Shown: positions 6,261 through 13,125, numbered from the stretch's first letter. The stretch: DNA of 13,503 bases from Roseobacter sp. (GCA_024636425.1 JAGXHB010000284.1:1-13503), one strand, 5' to 3'. The notes: generated by a model not told the origin, from the letters alone. Made by a program: numbers and translations.

Positions 6261-7700
6261 TCAGGTTTTGGTCGTGCCGGGATCGACACGTATGACCACC
6301 ATCATGCCGGCCGCCTGGTGTTCCAGGATGTGACAATGGAACATCCAGTCTCCCGGATTGTCCGCCACGAAGGCGATCTCGACCCGTTCCTCGGGTGCCA
6401 TCAGGACGGTGTCCTGCCATTCGCGATGCCGTGTCGGTTGCCCGTTCCGTGCGATCACACGGAACGAATGTCCATGAAGATGCATCGGGTGATGCCACGC
6501 GGTGCGATTGTCCATCTGCAGCACATGCGACGTGCCCTGCGGCAGGACCAGCAATGGGTCCATCATATGACCCGTTGCTGCTTCGCCGTTGATGAACCAC
6601 ATGTTGCCTTCGCGCATCTGCTCCATCATCGATCCCATGCCGCCGCCCATCATCATCTGCCCCATCATGCCGCCATTGAAGACAATCCGATGCCGTTTGG
6701 CCGCTTGCATATCGGGTTCGGCCAGCGGGTTGGGTGGCAGTTCCATCGACCAGTCCGGGGCTGCGTCCCGTAACCGATCCGGCTCGTAGGCGATATCGAC
6801 CAGACGGTATTCCAGATCCCTGTAGAAGAGATCGGTGACGGTCACGGCATCTCCGGGCTTGCCGGTCATATCAATTACCAGATCGACACGCATGGCCGGG
6901 CCGACCACCACGACGTCACTGTCTGGTGCATGAGGTGCCACGGGTTGTCCGTCCAGAGCGACCACGACCGGAGCAAGCCCCCCGAAATCCAGCCCGAAAA
7001 TCCGGGCATTGGCTGCGTTGACCAACCTCAGGCGGATGCGTTCCCCGGATCGCACGGCGATGCGTTCCGGTATCCGGCCGTTGATGGTCACGGAATTGCC
7101 GATACGCCCGCCGTGCGCGGCGTCGTGCCGACTTCCAAAATCTTTCGCGATCTGTCCGTCGCCGGTCATCCGCCAGTCATCGAGCATCCAGGTCAGATCA
7201 CGATCCACTCGGATCGGGTTTGCTTCCTCGACGATAAGCGGCCCGTAAAGCCCGCGCCCGACCTGTTCGGAACTGCGTTGGTGCGGGTGGTACCAAAAAG
7301 TGCCAGCATCCAGTGCATCGAATTCATAGAGAAAATCGCCGCGGACCGGGATCGGGTCCTGTGTCAGGAACGGCACACCGTCCATCGCATTGGGTGTGCG
7401 AATGCCATGCCAGTGGACCGTCGTCCCTTCATTTAGCCCGTTCCGGGCCAGAACCCGAATTCGGTCTCCCTGCCGCACCCGGATCTCGGGGCCGGGGAGG
7501 GATCCGTTGTAGCTCCAGACGTCGGTAGAGCCGTAGGGTGCCGGTCGCAGGGCGGCTTGTCCGGCCGCAGCGCGTAGCAAGAATGGGTCCTCTGTCGGAC
7601 CTGCCATCGCTACTCGTGCCGGTGACAGAGCGGATATGGCCGTGAAAGCGGCACCGGTGCGCAGCACGTGCCGTCGTGAAATCAGTCTGTTGAGGGTCAT
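6261..7700 (-). CDS. Tat-exported multicopper oxidase (CueO/CopA-like)
   Basis: The 479-aa protein begins with a Tat signal (SRRHVLRTGAAF, residues 8-19). All four copper-ligand motifs are present: HWHG (His96, His98), WYHPH (His138, His140), HPMHLHG (His404, His407, His409) and HCHILEH (His455, Cys456, His457, His461), giving the type 1 site and the trinuclear cluster. A Met-rich loop (about 345-367, GGMMGQMMMGGGMGSMMEQM) resembles the Cu(I)-binding inserts of CueO and PcoA/CopA. The likely reaction is oxidation of Cu(I) to Cu(II) with reduction of O2 to water in the periplasm. The start ATG at 7700 has AAGG eight bases upstream; a GTG at 7730 in frame is less likely because the signal already starts at 7700. 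Confidence 0.95.
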   Translation of the reverse strand: MTLNRLISRRHVLRTGAAFTAISALSPARVAMAGPTEDPFLLRAAAGQAALRPAPYGSTDVWSYNGSLPGPEIRVRQGDRIRVLARNGLNEGTTVHWHGIRTPNAMDGVPFLTQDPIPVRGDFLYEFDALDAGTFWYHPHQRSSEQVGRGLYGPLIVEEANPIRVDRDLTWMLDDWRMTGDGQIAKDFGSRHDAAHGGRIGNSVTINGRIPERIAVRSGERIRLRLVNAANARIFGLDFGGLAPVVVALDGQPVAPHAPDSDVVVVGPAMRVDLVIDMTGKPGDAVTVTDLFYRDLEYRLVDIAYEPDRLRDAAPDWSMELPPNPLAEPDMQAAKRHRIVFNGGMMGQMMMGGGMGSMMEQMREGNMWFINGEAATGHMMDPLLVLPQGTSHVLQMDNRTAWHHPMHLHGHSFRVIARNGQPTRHREWQDTVLMAPEERVEIAFVADNPGDWMFHCHILEHQAAGMMVVIRVDPGTTKT

Positions 7701-7759
7701 CACTTCTGCCTTGATCTGAAAGGGTCGCACTCAGCCAGCTTCGGCCAAGGCAACGGTCA

Positions 7760-7780
7760 GGCCCCGCAACAAGCGAGGCC
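7760..7780 (-). other. Intercistronic stem-loop
   Basis: GGCCCCGC and GCGAGGCC flank a 5-base loop (AACAA on the + strand). In the - strand RNA the 8-bp stem pairs fully with one G-U pair. It starts 10 bases after the stop of the Cys-rich gene and 60 bases before the multicopper oxidase ATG. No U-run follows, so a strong terminator is unlikely. It could stabilise the 3' end of the first cistron or attenuate transcription. Confidence 0.4.
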
Positions 7781-7790
7781 GTTATCAGGT

Positions 7791-8144
7791 TCAGACAGGC
7801 AGCTTGGGAGGAAATGGATCAAGGGAGGGAACCGCGCCAATCGGGATCACAGGTTCCGCGACCGGGATGACAACACCGAAGGCCATCTCAAGCGTCATCG
7901 CTGACGTACGAGCTACGATACCGGCCGTACTTCCCGCGCCACAAGGGACTGTACACCCACCCTCGCAGGATATCCCGTCAGCAAATCCGATCGGATCGCA
8001 TCCGCCGCAATGGTCGTCCGCGCTTTCGGCGCCCACCATCTGAGCCATTGCTGCCTCAGCCGCATTCACTGCCGATACATCCGGCGCAACCACGGCACCG
8101 AAGCTCAATGCAAGAATCAAAATGAGGCGGAAAACGCAGATCAT
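7791..8144 (-). CDS. Small secreted Cys-rich protein, first gene of the copper operon
   Basis: The 117-aa product has a signal peptide (about residues 1-25, MICVFRLILILALSFG then AVVAPDVSA) and a short Cys cluster: His45, Cys46, Cys49, Cys60, Cys64 and Cys68 (DHCGGCD and CEGGCTVPCGA). The C-terminus is Pro-rich (DPFPPKLPV). I cannot assign it to a named family with confidence; small leading Cys/His-rich proteins of copper operons, such as CopL-type, are the nearest idea. The start is set at the ATG at 8144, preceded by AAGGA with only four bases between. A TTG at 8159 in frame is possible but lies inside the predicted -10 element. A periplasmic metal-binding role is inferred from the cysteines and the neighbours. 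Confidence 0.7.
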   Translation of the reverse strand: MICVFRLILILALSFGAVVAPDVSAVNAAEAAMAQMVGAESADDHCGGCDPIGFADGISCEGGCTVPCGAGSTAGIVARTSAMTLEMAFGVVIPVAEPVIPIGAVPSLDPFPPKLPV

Positions 8145-8181
8145 GCGATCCTTATGCAAGCTTCCAGTAGGGGGAGGTCAA
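8145..8181 (-). promoter_or_regulatory. MerR/CueR-type promoter of the copper operon
   Basis: On the - strand TTGACC (8181-8176) is followed after 19 bases by CATAAG (8156-8151). A 19-20 bp spacer is the hallmark of promoters activated by MerR-family metal sensors. The spacer carries ACCTCCCC on one side and CTGGAAGCT on the other, resembling CueR/HmrR sites (ACCTT...CTGGAAGGT), although the dyad is imperfect. The expected transcript start falls at or next to the A of the ATG at 8144. No merR-family gene is in the window, so the regulator would act from elsewhere. Upstream, an imperfect dyad GTGACATTGCCAC (8203-8215) is also present. Confidence 0.65.
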
Positions 8182-8313
8182 GAAGTATCCCGTAACATAG
8201 GCGTGACATTGCCACGCGGGTAGTCACCGATTGGCCAAAAGATGCCCGAGGTTGGTTTCAGGGGAAAATCTGAGGCGAGACTGCGGACTCATCCAAGGTC
8301 TGTTTCGGAGCCA

Positions 8314-8349
8314 GGCAACCACCCGCATCCTTTCATGCGGGTGGCTGCC
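8314..8349 (-). terminator. Strong hairpin after the membrane-anchor gene
   Basis: The 15-base arms 8314-8328 and 8335-8349 flank a 6-base loop. In the - strand RNA they pair fully, with one G-U pair at the fifth position. The hairpin begins six bases after the stop codon of the gene ending at 8356. A clear U-run does not follow, so termination could be partial or helped by Rho, but position and stability fit the end of the - strand operon that starts at 10143. It separates that unit from the copper operon promoter about 130 bases further on. Confidence 0.7.
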
Positions 8350-8355
8350 CTTGTG

Positions 8356-8979
8356 TCAACTTGCGTCTTTGAATTCGGTGTATTCGCCGCGCACCTGGAC
8401 AGTCACGGTTGCGGGCTGGCTGTCCCGATTCCGCCAGAACCATCCGTGTTCGCCGTCAAATGCCGCGATGATCTCGCCCTCGTCGCCCGTCGAACCGCGG
8501 CCCTTTTCATAGGTCACCGAATTGCCGCCGCCGTGGCCGTGCATGTCGAAATTCACCCGACCGCCATCGACCATCATTCGGTATTCCACCGTCTGGCCCT
8601 CTTCCATGACCAGCTTCCACTCGGCACTGTCGCCGGGTGCAAGCGTAAAGGTGGTTTCGTCACGCCAGACTTCGGCCTCCTGTGCATGTGCCGCGCCGAC
8701 AAAAAGTCCAAAGATATCGTTGATAAGGCTCGACTGCTCTTCGGCTTCGATCTCCAACAGCCTGTCGGCTTCGGCCTCCTCCGCAAGCTGGGCTTTGATC
8801 TCACCCATCTCGCTCAGCCCGAGAACCCCGCCGATCCCGGTCGGGTCGATGTTGTATTCGGCGGGCAGAACGACGGTCACAAGTATCGCGACGGCGCTGG
8901 CCGCCGCGATGACGGTGGAACGGATAAGCTGCGCGGAGCTGGGAAGCTCATCAAGGCTCGGTTTTTGTGCGTTGAACAT
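8356..8979 (-). CDS. Transmembrane-anchored periplasmic protein
   Basis: The 207-aa protein has a cytoplasmic N-terminus, one membrane helix (about 18-40, containing IAAASAVAILVTVVLPA), an acidic helical stretch (about 58-84, rich in Glu and Ala) that may form a coiled coil, and a C-terminal domain (about 101-205) with alternating hydrophobic residues typical of a beta-sandwich. That domain contains DMHGHGGG (145-152) and EHGWFWRN, possible metal contacts. The start at 8979 has GGAG seven bases upstream. It follows the HupE/UreJ-like gene by 17 bp. Proteins of this kind are annotated as transmembrane anchor proteins next to HupE/UreJ-type genes, which I recall but cannot check here. Function is unknown. 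Confidence 0.8.
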   Translation of the reverse strand: MFNAQKPSLDELPSSAQLIRSTVIAAASAVAILVTVVLPAEYNIDPTGIGGVLGLSEMGEIKAQLAEEAEADRLLEIEAEEQSSLINDIFGLFVGAAHAQEAEVWRDETTFTLAPGDSAEWKLVMEEGQTVEYRMMVDGGRVNFDMHGHGGGNSVTYEKGRGSTGDEGEIIAAFDGEHGWFWRNRDSQPATVTVQVRGEYTEFKDAS

Positions 8980-8996
8980 TTGGATCTCCAATTTTC

Positions 8997-9725
8997 TCAG
9001 GTGGCCACGAAATAGCCGGTGATTTGCAAGCCCATGAGAATGAAACCCATGGACATCATGACGACGTTGGCGGTGTAGGCCTGACGGAAGAAGTTCGGGG
9101 ACTTCCGCCAGAACCCCATGACGATGAGGATCACGGCGAGCGCCATGATCTGGCCGAGTTCGACGCCCACGTTGAACGCCAGAAGATTGGCCAGCAGCCC
9201 CTCTGAGGCGATCTCGTAATCGAGGATCTTGGTGGCCAGGCCCGTGCCGTGGAAAAAGCCGAAGATCAGCGTCGCGGCCTTCGTGTTCGGTTGAAAGCCG
9301 AACCAGCGCTGGTAAGCGCCCAGATTGTCGAGCGCCTTGTAGACGACGGAGAGGCCAATGATGGCGTCGATGATATAGGCGTTGATGCCCCATCCGAACC
9401 AGACGCCCGCCAGCATCGTGGTCGAATGCCCCAGCGCGAAGAGGCTGACATAGATGGCGACGTCCTTCATCCTGTAGAGGAAAAAGACGACTCCGAGCAG
9501 GAACAGGATGTGGTCATAGCCCGTGACCATGTGTTTGGCACCGAGATACATGAAGGGAATGATATTTATCCCCCAGATTTCCTGAATGTAGCCCGCGTCA
9601 CCTTCGGTGACATTGTGGGCAAGCGCGTGGCTCGTGCTTGAGATGAGCGCCGATAGCGCAATGAAGGACAGGATCGCGATCCGGCGCGTGCCAGGATCGG
9701 TCCAGCCCCGATGGACTGTGTTCAT
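8997..9725 (-). CDS. HupE/UreJ-family metal permease
   Basis: The 242-aa protein has an N-terminal signal-like segment (about 15-36), then about six membrane helices. The family motif HX5DH is present as KHMVTGYDHILF (His65, Asp71, His72), and a second motif is FGFFHGTGLA (His159). HupE and UreJ proteins move Ni or Co across the membrane, usually inward, for hydrogenase and urease. No such enzyme is encoded nearby, so here the substrate and direction are uncertain. GGAG lies eight bases before the ATG at 9725. It is 61 bp downstream of a His-rich secreted protein gene and 17 bp upstream of the anchored protein, so these three genes form one - strand unit. Confidence 0.88.
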   Translation of the reverse strand: MNTVHRGWTDPGTRRIAILSFIALSALISSTSHALAHNVTEGDAGYIQEIWGINIIPFMYLGAKHMVTGYDHILFLLGVVFFLYRMKDVAIYVSLFALGHSTTMLAGVWFGWGINAYIIDAIIGLSVVYKALDNLGAYQRWFGFQPNTKAATLIFGFFHGTGLATKILDYEIASEGLLANLLAFNVGVELGQIMALAVILIVMGFWRKSPNFFRQAYTANVVMMSMGFILMGLQITGYFVAT

Positions 9726-9786
9726 GGGTTGAACTCCGCATATGTGTTTGATGATCGGATGGAACGCGCAGATGGCGCGCGGTCGA

Positions 9787-10143
9787 TCAGACGCGCGGAG
9801 GTCGTTCGATCTGGTCTATCCGCAACATATTCGCTGTGGCTGAACTCAGCCGCCATGAGGTCCTGAAGATGTCGAGTGGCTGCGACGACAGATCGGGGCG
9901 AGGCACAACCGCCTGACTGTGATCGTGATCGATACTGTCGTGGCTGTGTCCGTGCATGGCCCAAGCCAGGTCCTCTTCCAGACCATGCGAATGCCCATGC
10001 TCCGCAATCATTTCCGCATGCTCCTGAAGCACGTCGAGGATTGCGGGCGCGTGCGAGGTTGTAGGCATGACCGACCAGACAAGAACGGCCGCGCAGAGAA
10101 GCGTCGCGAAAGCTGCCTTTCCGAGTGTCCGTAAGGTTTTCAT
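9787..10143 (-). CDS. Secreted His-rich protein, unknown family
   Basis: The 118-aa product has a signal or anchor (about residues 1-28, KAAFATLLCAAVLVWSV) followed by three His clusters, HGHSHG (49-54), HGHSH (64-68) and HDHSQ (73-77), in an acidic context. It ends IERPPRV. Such clusters bind Ni, Co, Zn or Cu; a periplasmic metal buffer or donor for the following HupE/UreJ-like permease is likely but inferred. The frame also continues to a start at 10191, but 10143 begins the signal peptide and has GGA eight bases upstream. The gene is divergent from the CsoR/RcnR regulator with 84 bp between the starts, so both may share the operator there. Confidence 0.78.
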   Translation of the reverse strand: MKTLRTLGKAAFATLLCAAVLVWSVMPTTSHAPAILDVLQEHAEMIAEHGHSHGLEEDLAWAMHGHSHDSIDHDHSQAVVPRPDLSSQPLDIFRTSWRLSSATANMLRIDQIERPPRV

Positions 10144-10198
10144 CAGTTCGATCCGTCCGCTCGTCTCTCGCGTGATGCGTCGTGGCACCATCTTGTTC

Positions 10199-10217
10199 TA
10201 ACCTCCGGGGGAGGATA
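10199..10217. promoter_or_regulatory. Candidate CsoR/RcnR-family operator
   Basis: TAACCTCCGGGGGAGGATA is an inverted repeat with CCTCC and GGAGG arms around GGG and matching TA ends. CsoR/RcnR-family repressors bind G/C tracts flanked by TA-rich ends, so the fit is good. It lies 10 bases before the ATG of the regulator gene, overlaps its only SD-like sequence (GGAGG), and is 56 bases from the start of the divergent His-rich gene. Binding here could control both directions. Confidence 0.55.
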
Positions 10218-10227
10218 AGCCTTTCCT

Positions 10228-10488
10228 ATGACAAATCCCCCTGTCCATGCAAGCCACCCCGCCCTTGTTGCCCGGCTGAAACGCGCTGACGGCCACCTCC
10301 GCGCCGTGATCGAGATGATTGAGGACGGCAAACCCTGCCTTGAGATCGCGCAGCAGATGCAGGCGGTCGAGAAAGCGATCACGAACGCCAAGCGGGCGCT
10401 GATCCACGACCATATGGACCATTGCCTCGATGCCGAAGGCTCTGAGATGGATCGCGCCGAGTTGCGGACGATCGCCCGATATCTCTGA
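10228..10488 (+). CDS. CsoR/RcnR-family metal-sensing repressor
   Basis: The 86-aa protein is a full-length member of the all-helical CsoR/RcnR/FrmR repressor family. The family pattern is clear: HPALVARLKRADGHLRAVIEMIEDGKPC, then a Q-rich helix and a LIHDHMDHC segment. Metal positions by alignment are Cys37, His62 and Cys66, the Cys-His-Cys set of Cu(I)-sensing CsoR; RcnR has His in the last position. Extra histidines at 7 and 10 near the N-terminus resemble Ni/Co sensors. The apo-protein would bind the G/C-rich operator upstream and release on metal binding. It is followed after only seven bases by the MFS exporter, its probable target. Metal specificity (Cu versus Ni/Co) is open. Confidence 0.9.
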   Translation: MTNPPVHASHPALVARLKRADGHLRAVIEMIEDGKPCLEIAQQMQAVEKAITNAKRALIHDHMDHCLDAEGSEMDRAELRTIARYL

Positions 10489-10495
10489 GGCCCCC

Positions 10496-11821
10496 ATGCT
10501 TGATATCCTCTCCGACCGCACCTACCGCCATCTGTTCCTGGCGCAGGTCGTGGCACTCCTGGGAACCGGTCTCGCGACGGTCGCCCTTGGTCTGCTTGCC
10601 TTCGACCTTGCGGGGAACGACGCGGCGCTGGTCCTCGGCACGGTCTTTACCATCAAGATGGTGGCCTATGTGGGTATCGCGCCCCTTGCCGGGGCGTTCG
10701 CCGACCGCGTGCCGCGGCGTGCGTTTCTGGTGACGCTCGATCTGGTGCGCGCCGGTGTGGCGCTGGCGCTGCCGTTCGTCACCGAGGTCTGGCAGGTATA
10801 TGTTCTGATCTTCCTGCTGCAATCCGCGTCTGCCGCCTTCACGCCGACCTTCCAGGCGACGATCCCGGACGTTCTGCCCGACGAGGCGCGTTATACCCGT
10901 GCATTGTCTCTGTCGCGGCTGGCCTACGATCTGGAAAACATCGTCAGTCCGACGTTGGCCGCGCTTTTGTTGGCGGTGATGTCTTACAATTCGCTTTTCC
11001 TCGGAACGGTCGTCGGTTTTACCGCGTCGGCCCTTCTGGTTGTTTCGGTGCTGCTACCAAACCCCAGCCCTTCCGAGCCACGCGGCATTTATGACCGGAC
11101 GACACGCGGTATCCGCATCTACCTTGCCACGCCCCGCCTGCGCGGGCTCCTGGCGCTGAACCTGGCGGCAGCAGCGGCCGGTGCGATGGTGCTGGTCAAT
11201 ACGGTCGTTCTGGTGCGCGGTACGCTTGGCCTGTCTGAAAGCGCGCTGGCCTGGACGATGTTCGCCTTTGGCGCGGGCTCCATGACGGCCGCGCTCGTCC
11301 TCCCGAGCGTTCTGGATGCGCTGTCGGACCGGCCCGTGATGTTCGGCGGTGCCGCGCTGATGGTGGCAACACTGGTCGGACTGGCGTTGACGATTCTTGC
11401 AACCGACCTTGGCTGGCCCCTCCTTCTGGGAGCGTGGGTTCTGGTGGGGCTGGGGTATTCCGCCGTCCTCACCCCTTCCGGGCGATTGCTGCGTCGTTCC
11501 GCCCATTCCGAAGACCGACCCGCGCTCTTCGCCGCGCAATTTGCGCTGTCGCATGCCTGCTGGCTGGTGACCTATCCGCTGTCGGGCTGGCTCCTGACAG
11601 TTTATGGCGTCGTTACAGCGTTGATCGGTTTGGCGCTCCTCGCGGCTTGTGGAATGCTCGCCGCGCTGAAACTGTGGCCGTCTGGCGATCCCGTGGAACT
11701 TGTACACACGCACGACAACCTGCCAATCGACCATCCTCATCTGAAGGGGCAGCGCAGGCACAGCCACGCCCTGGTTATCGATGAACGCCACCCTCGATGG
11801 GCCACGCATTTCTCAAGGTAG
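10496..11821 (+). CDS. MFS exporter with His-rich C-terminus (NreB-like)
   Basis: The 441-aa protein has about twelve membrane helices and an MFS motif A-like loop between helices 2 and 3 (GAFADRVPRR, residues 66-75). The last 40 residues form a cytoplasmic tail with eight histidines (from 404 to 438: HTH, HPH, HSH and single His). A His-rich tail on an MFS protein next to a CsoR/RcnR-type gene resembles the nickel exporter NreB. The start at 10496 has GAGG five bases upstream and lies just after the regulator stop; a longer frame to 10430 overlaps the regulator and is rejected. The likely role is metal efflux across the inner membrane, perhaps Ni or Co. The fold is certain, the substrate is not. 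Confidence 0.85.
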   Translation: MLDILSDRTYRHLFLAQVVALLGTGLATVALGLLAFDLAGNDAALVLGTVFTIKMVAYVGIAPLAGAFADRVPRRAFLVTLDLVRAGVALALPFVTEVWQVYVLIFLLQSASAAFTPTFQATIPDVLPDEARYTRALSLSRLAYDLENIVSPTLAALLLAVMSYNSLFLGTVVGFTASALLVVSVLLPNPSPSEPRGIYDRTTRGIRIYLATPRLRGLLALNLAAAAAGAMVLVNTVVLVRGTLGLSESALAWTMFAFGAGSMTAALVLPSVLDALSDRPVMFGGAALMVATLVGLALTILATDLGWPLLLGAWVLVGLGYSAVLTPSGRLLRRSAHSEDRPALFAAQFALSHACWLVTYPLSGWLLTVYGVVTALIGLALLAACGMLAALKLWPSGDPVELVHTHDNLPIDHPHLKGQRRHSHALVIDERHPRWATHFSR

Positions 11822-11960
11822 CAAGAGACGAAGACTGGACACGGGCGGTTCGTTTTCATCCATGCGGACATTCGTGCTTCGAGCAAAATTCATCAAAGTG
11901 GGCTCGATGCGCGAATTCTCTGCAAGTTTGGCGGACAGAGGCGTTGACTCTAACCTAAAC

Positions 11961-11976
11961 TGTCGGCCCCCCGACA
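11961..11976 (-). terminator. Short hairpin after the DUF1612 gene
   Basis: TGTCGG and CCGACA form a perfect 6-bp stem around a 4-base C (or G) loop. On the - strand it starts 12 bases after the stop at 11988 and is followed by GTTTAGGTTAG, a weak T-rich tail. It could be a modest terminator for the - strand gene. The rest of 11822-11987 holds no gene that I can support. Confidence 0.35.
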
Positions 11977-11987
11977 AAGAGCACGGC

Positions 11988-13055
11988 CTAAGTTGCGACC
12001 CTCCACATCCGATACCGCCCCTGCCCGGTCATCTCGTGGATTAGACCACGCGCTTCCATCCAAGCAAGGTTGCGCTGGACGGCCGCCCGGCTGGCGCCGA
12101 TCAGGGCCTCGGCCATCGGAGCGGACACGAGCGGCCATTCGGTAAGTACCGCGCACAAGGCCGGGGGCGTGCGGCCGGAAAGCGGGCTCATCTCGGCTTC
12201 CGCCCTCGCCGACCATGCCTCGATATCATCGAGGTGACGCATTGCGGTCAGGCATGCGGTCTCCATCCCGTCAAGCCAACGAGACAGACGGTCAGCGGGT
12301 GAGCCACCGGAGCGCACCCCCCCTGCCCCGCCCATGGCCAGAGGCGCGAAGAGCGCCCCCTTGCCCTCACTGGCCACGATCCGTGCGGCTGTGACCGCCG
12401 CTTCCATCCGGTCGCCGTGCTGCCCGAGGCCCGCGAGACTCCAGAGATGGAAGCCCATGCAAGCGCGCGTGATTGGGTGAAGATCGGCGGCTTGCGCCAT
12501 GAGATCGAGCCAACCGCCCGCGCGATCCGCGAACGGTTCGGCTTCAACGCCGAGGTTCTCGGGGTCGCGGCGGTCGAGGAAGGCGGACAGGTCCACTTCC
12601 GGTCCAGGGCCGCCTGTAAGACGCTGCACTGCCCATCCGACGCGCGCGAGCGCCGCGGTGTCGTCCTGCACGCCGGACAAGCGCATGGATTTCCAGAGCG
12701 CCAGCCGATCCGGGCCAATTCGGTCACCCACAAACCAGCTGAGGTCTGCCGCCTCCATCAGCGCGAGCCTGTGCCGCCAGCCCTCCGGGCCACGGTGCAG
12801 ACGGTCATCCAGCGCGCCAATCCGGCCAGCCACACGGGCGAGACGGGCGGCATTGCCTGCCTCTGCCTTCCGCCAATCGTCGACGACTGCGGTTTCACGC
12901 AGCTCTGCCCTCGGTCCGGGCGGCAGATAATCCGGCTCCACTTCCATCGGACCGGGCAGGAACCAAAGGTCGTCCTCAGACCTCTCTTCAAGCGCTTCCG
13001 CATCCACTAGAGGATCGTCAAAACTATCATACTGCATAGATACTTGAGGCTTCAT
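11988..13055 (-). CDS. DUF1612/HTH_13 family DNA-binding protein
   Basis: The 355-aa protein has an acidic N-terminus, a long helical central region (about 60-270) and a C-terminal winged-helix domain. The recognition helix is in LIGASRAAVQRNLAWMEARGLI (about 318-339), followed by a wing TGQGRYRMWRV. This fits the DUF1612 plus HTH_13 family, found mainly in rhizobial and rhodobacterial plasmids and islands, with no established function. The start at 13055 is the first ATG; a second one at 13037 (MQYDSF) is possible, and neither has a good Shine-Dalgarno. A dyad with TGCAAAA arms lies just upstream and may be its own operator. It is not co-directional with the metal genes and need not be related to them. 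Confidence 0.8.
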   Translation of the reverse strand: MKPQVSMQYDSFDDPLVDAEALEERSEDDLWFLPGPMEVEPDYLPPGPRAELRETAVVDDWRKAEAGNAARLARVAGRIGALDDRLHRGPEGWRHRLALMEAADLSWFVGDRIGPDRLALWKSMRLSGVQDDTAALARVGWAVQRLTGGPGPEVDLSAFLDRRDPENLGVEAEPFADRAGGWLDLMAQAADLHPITRACMGFHLWSLAGLGQHGDRMEAAVTAARIVASEGKGALFAPLAMGGAGGVRSGGSPADRLSRWLDGMETACLTAMRHLDDIEAWSARAEAEMSPLSGRTPPALCAVLTEWPLVSAPMAEALIGASRAAVQRNLAWMEARGLIHEMTGQGRYRMWRVAT

Positions 13056-13058
13056 ATG

Positions 13059-13080
13059 TGCAAAATACGGCAGTTTTGCA
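13059..13080. promoter_or_regulatory. Dyad in front of the DUF1612 gene
   Basis: TGCAAAA (13059-13065) and TTTTGCA (13074-13080) form a perfect 7-bp inverted repeat with an 8-base spacer. It begins four bases before the ATG at 13055, where a repressor could block translation start or transcription. Autoregulation by the HTH protein is inferred. A TAAAAT hexamer on the - strand (13085-13080) abuts it, but no matching -35 is seen. Confidence 0.45.
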
Positions 13081-13095
13081 TTTTACCCAAGTGTT

Positions 13096-13125
13096 TTGTC
13101 AGGGTGCGCCTGCAAACCTTATATA
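13096..13125 (+). promoter_or_regulatory. Possible + strand sigma70-like promoter without a clear gene
   Basis: TTGTCA (13096-13101) is followed by TTATAT after 17 bases, or TATATA after 18 (13120-13125). Both hexamers are close to consensus. Transcription would run into 13132 and beyond, where there is no convincing + strand gene, and would be antisense to the - strand gene ending at 13258. The stretch 13056-13257 otherwise holds the dyad and one copy of an 18-bp repeat. Confidence 0.35.

Noticed and set aside
9722..9964. 80-codon - strand frame ending with ATGA at the hupE-like start
   Set aside because: The overlap is attractive, but the product lacks any pattern and two thirds of it lies over the His-rich gene in another frame. 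The His-rich frame has a signal peptide and is preferred.
11940..11970. TTGACT on the + strand as a MerR-type promoter
   Set aside because: There is no matching half-site or -10 element, and only the end of a convergent gene lies downstream.
11781..12044. 87-codon + strand frame after the MFS gene
   Set aside because: It starts inside the MFS gene, runs into the end of the DUF1612 gene on the other strand, has no ribosome binding site or domain, and looks like chance.
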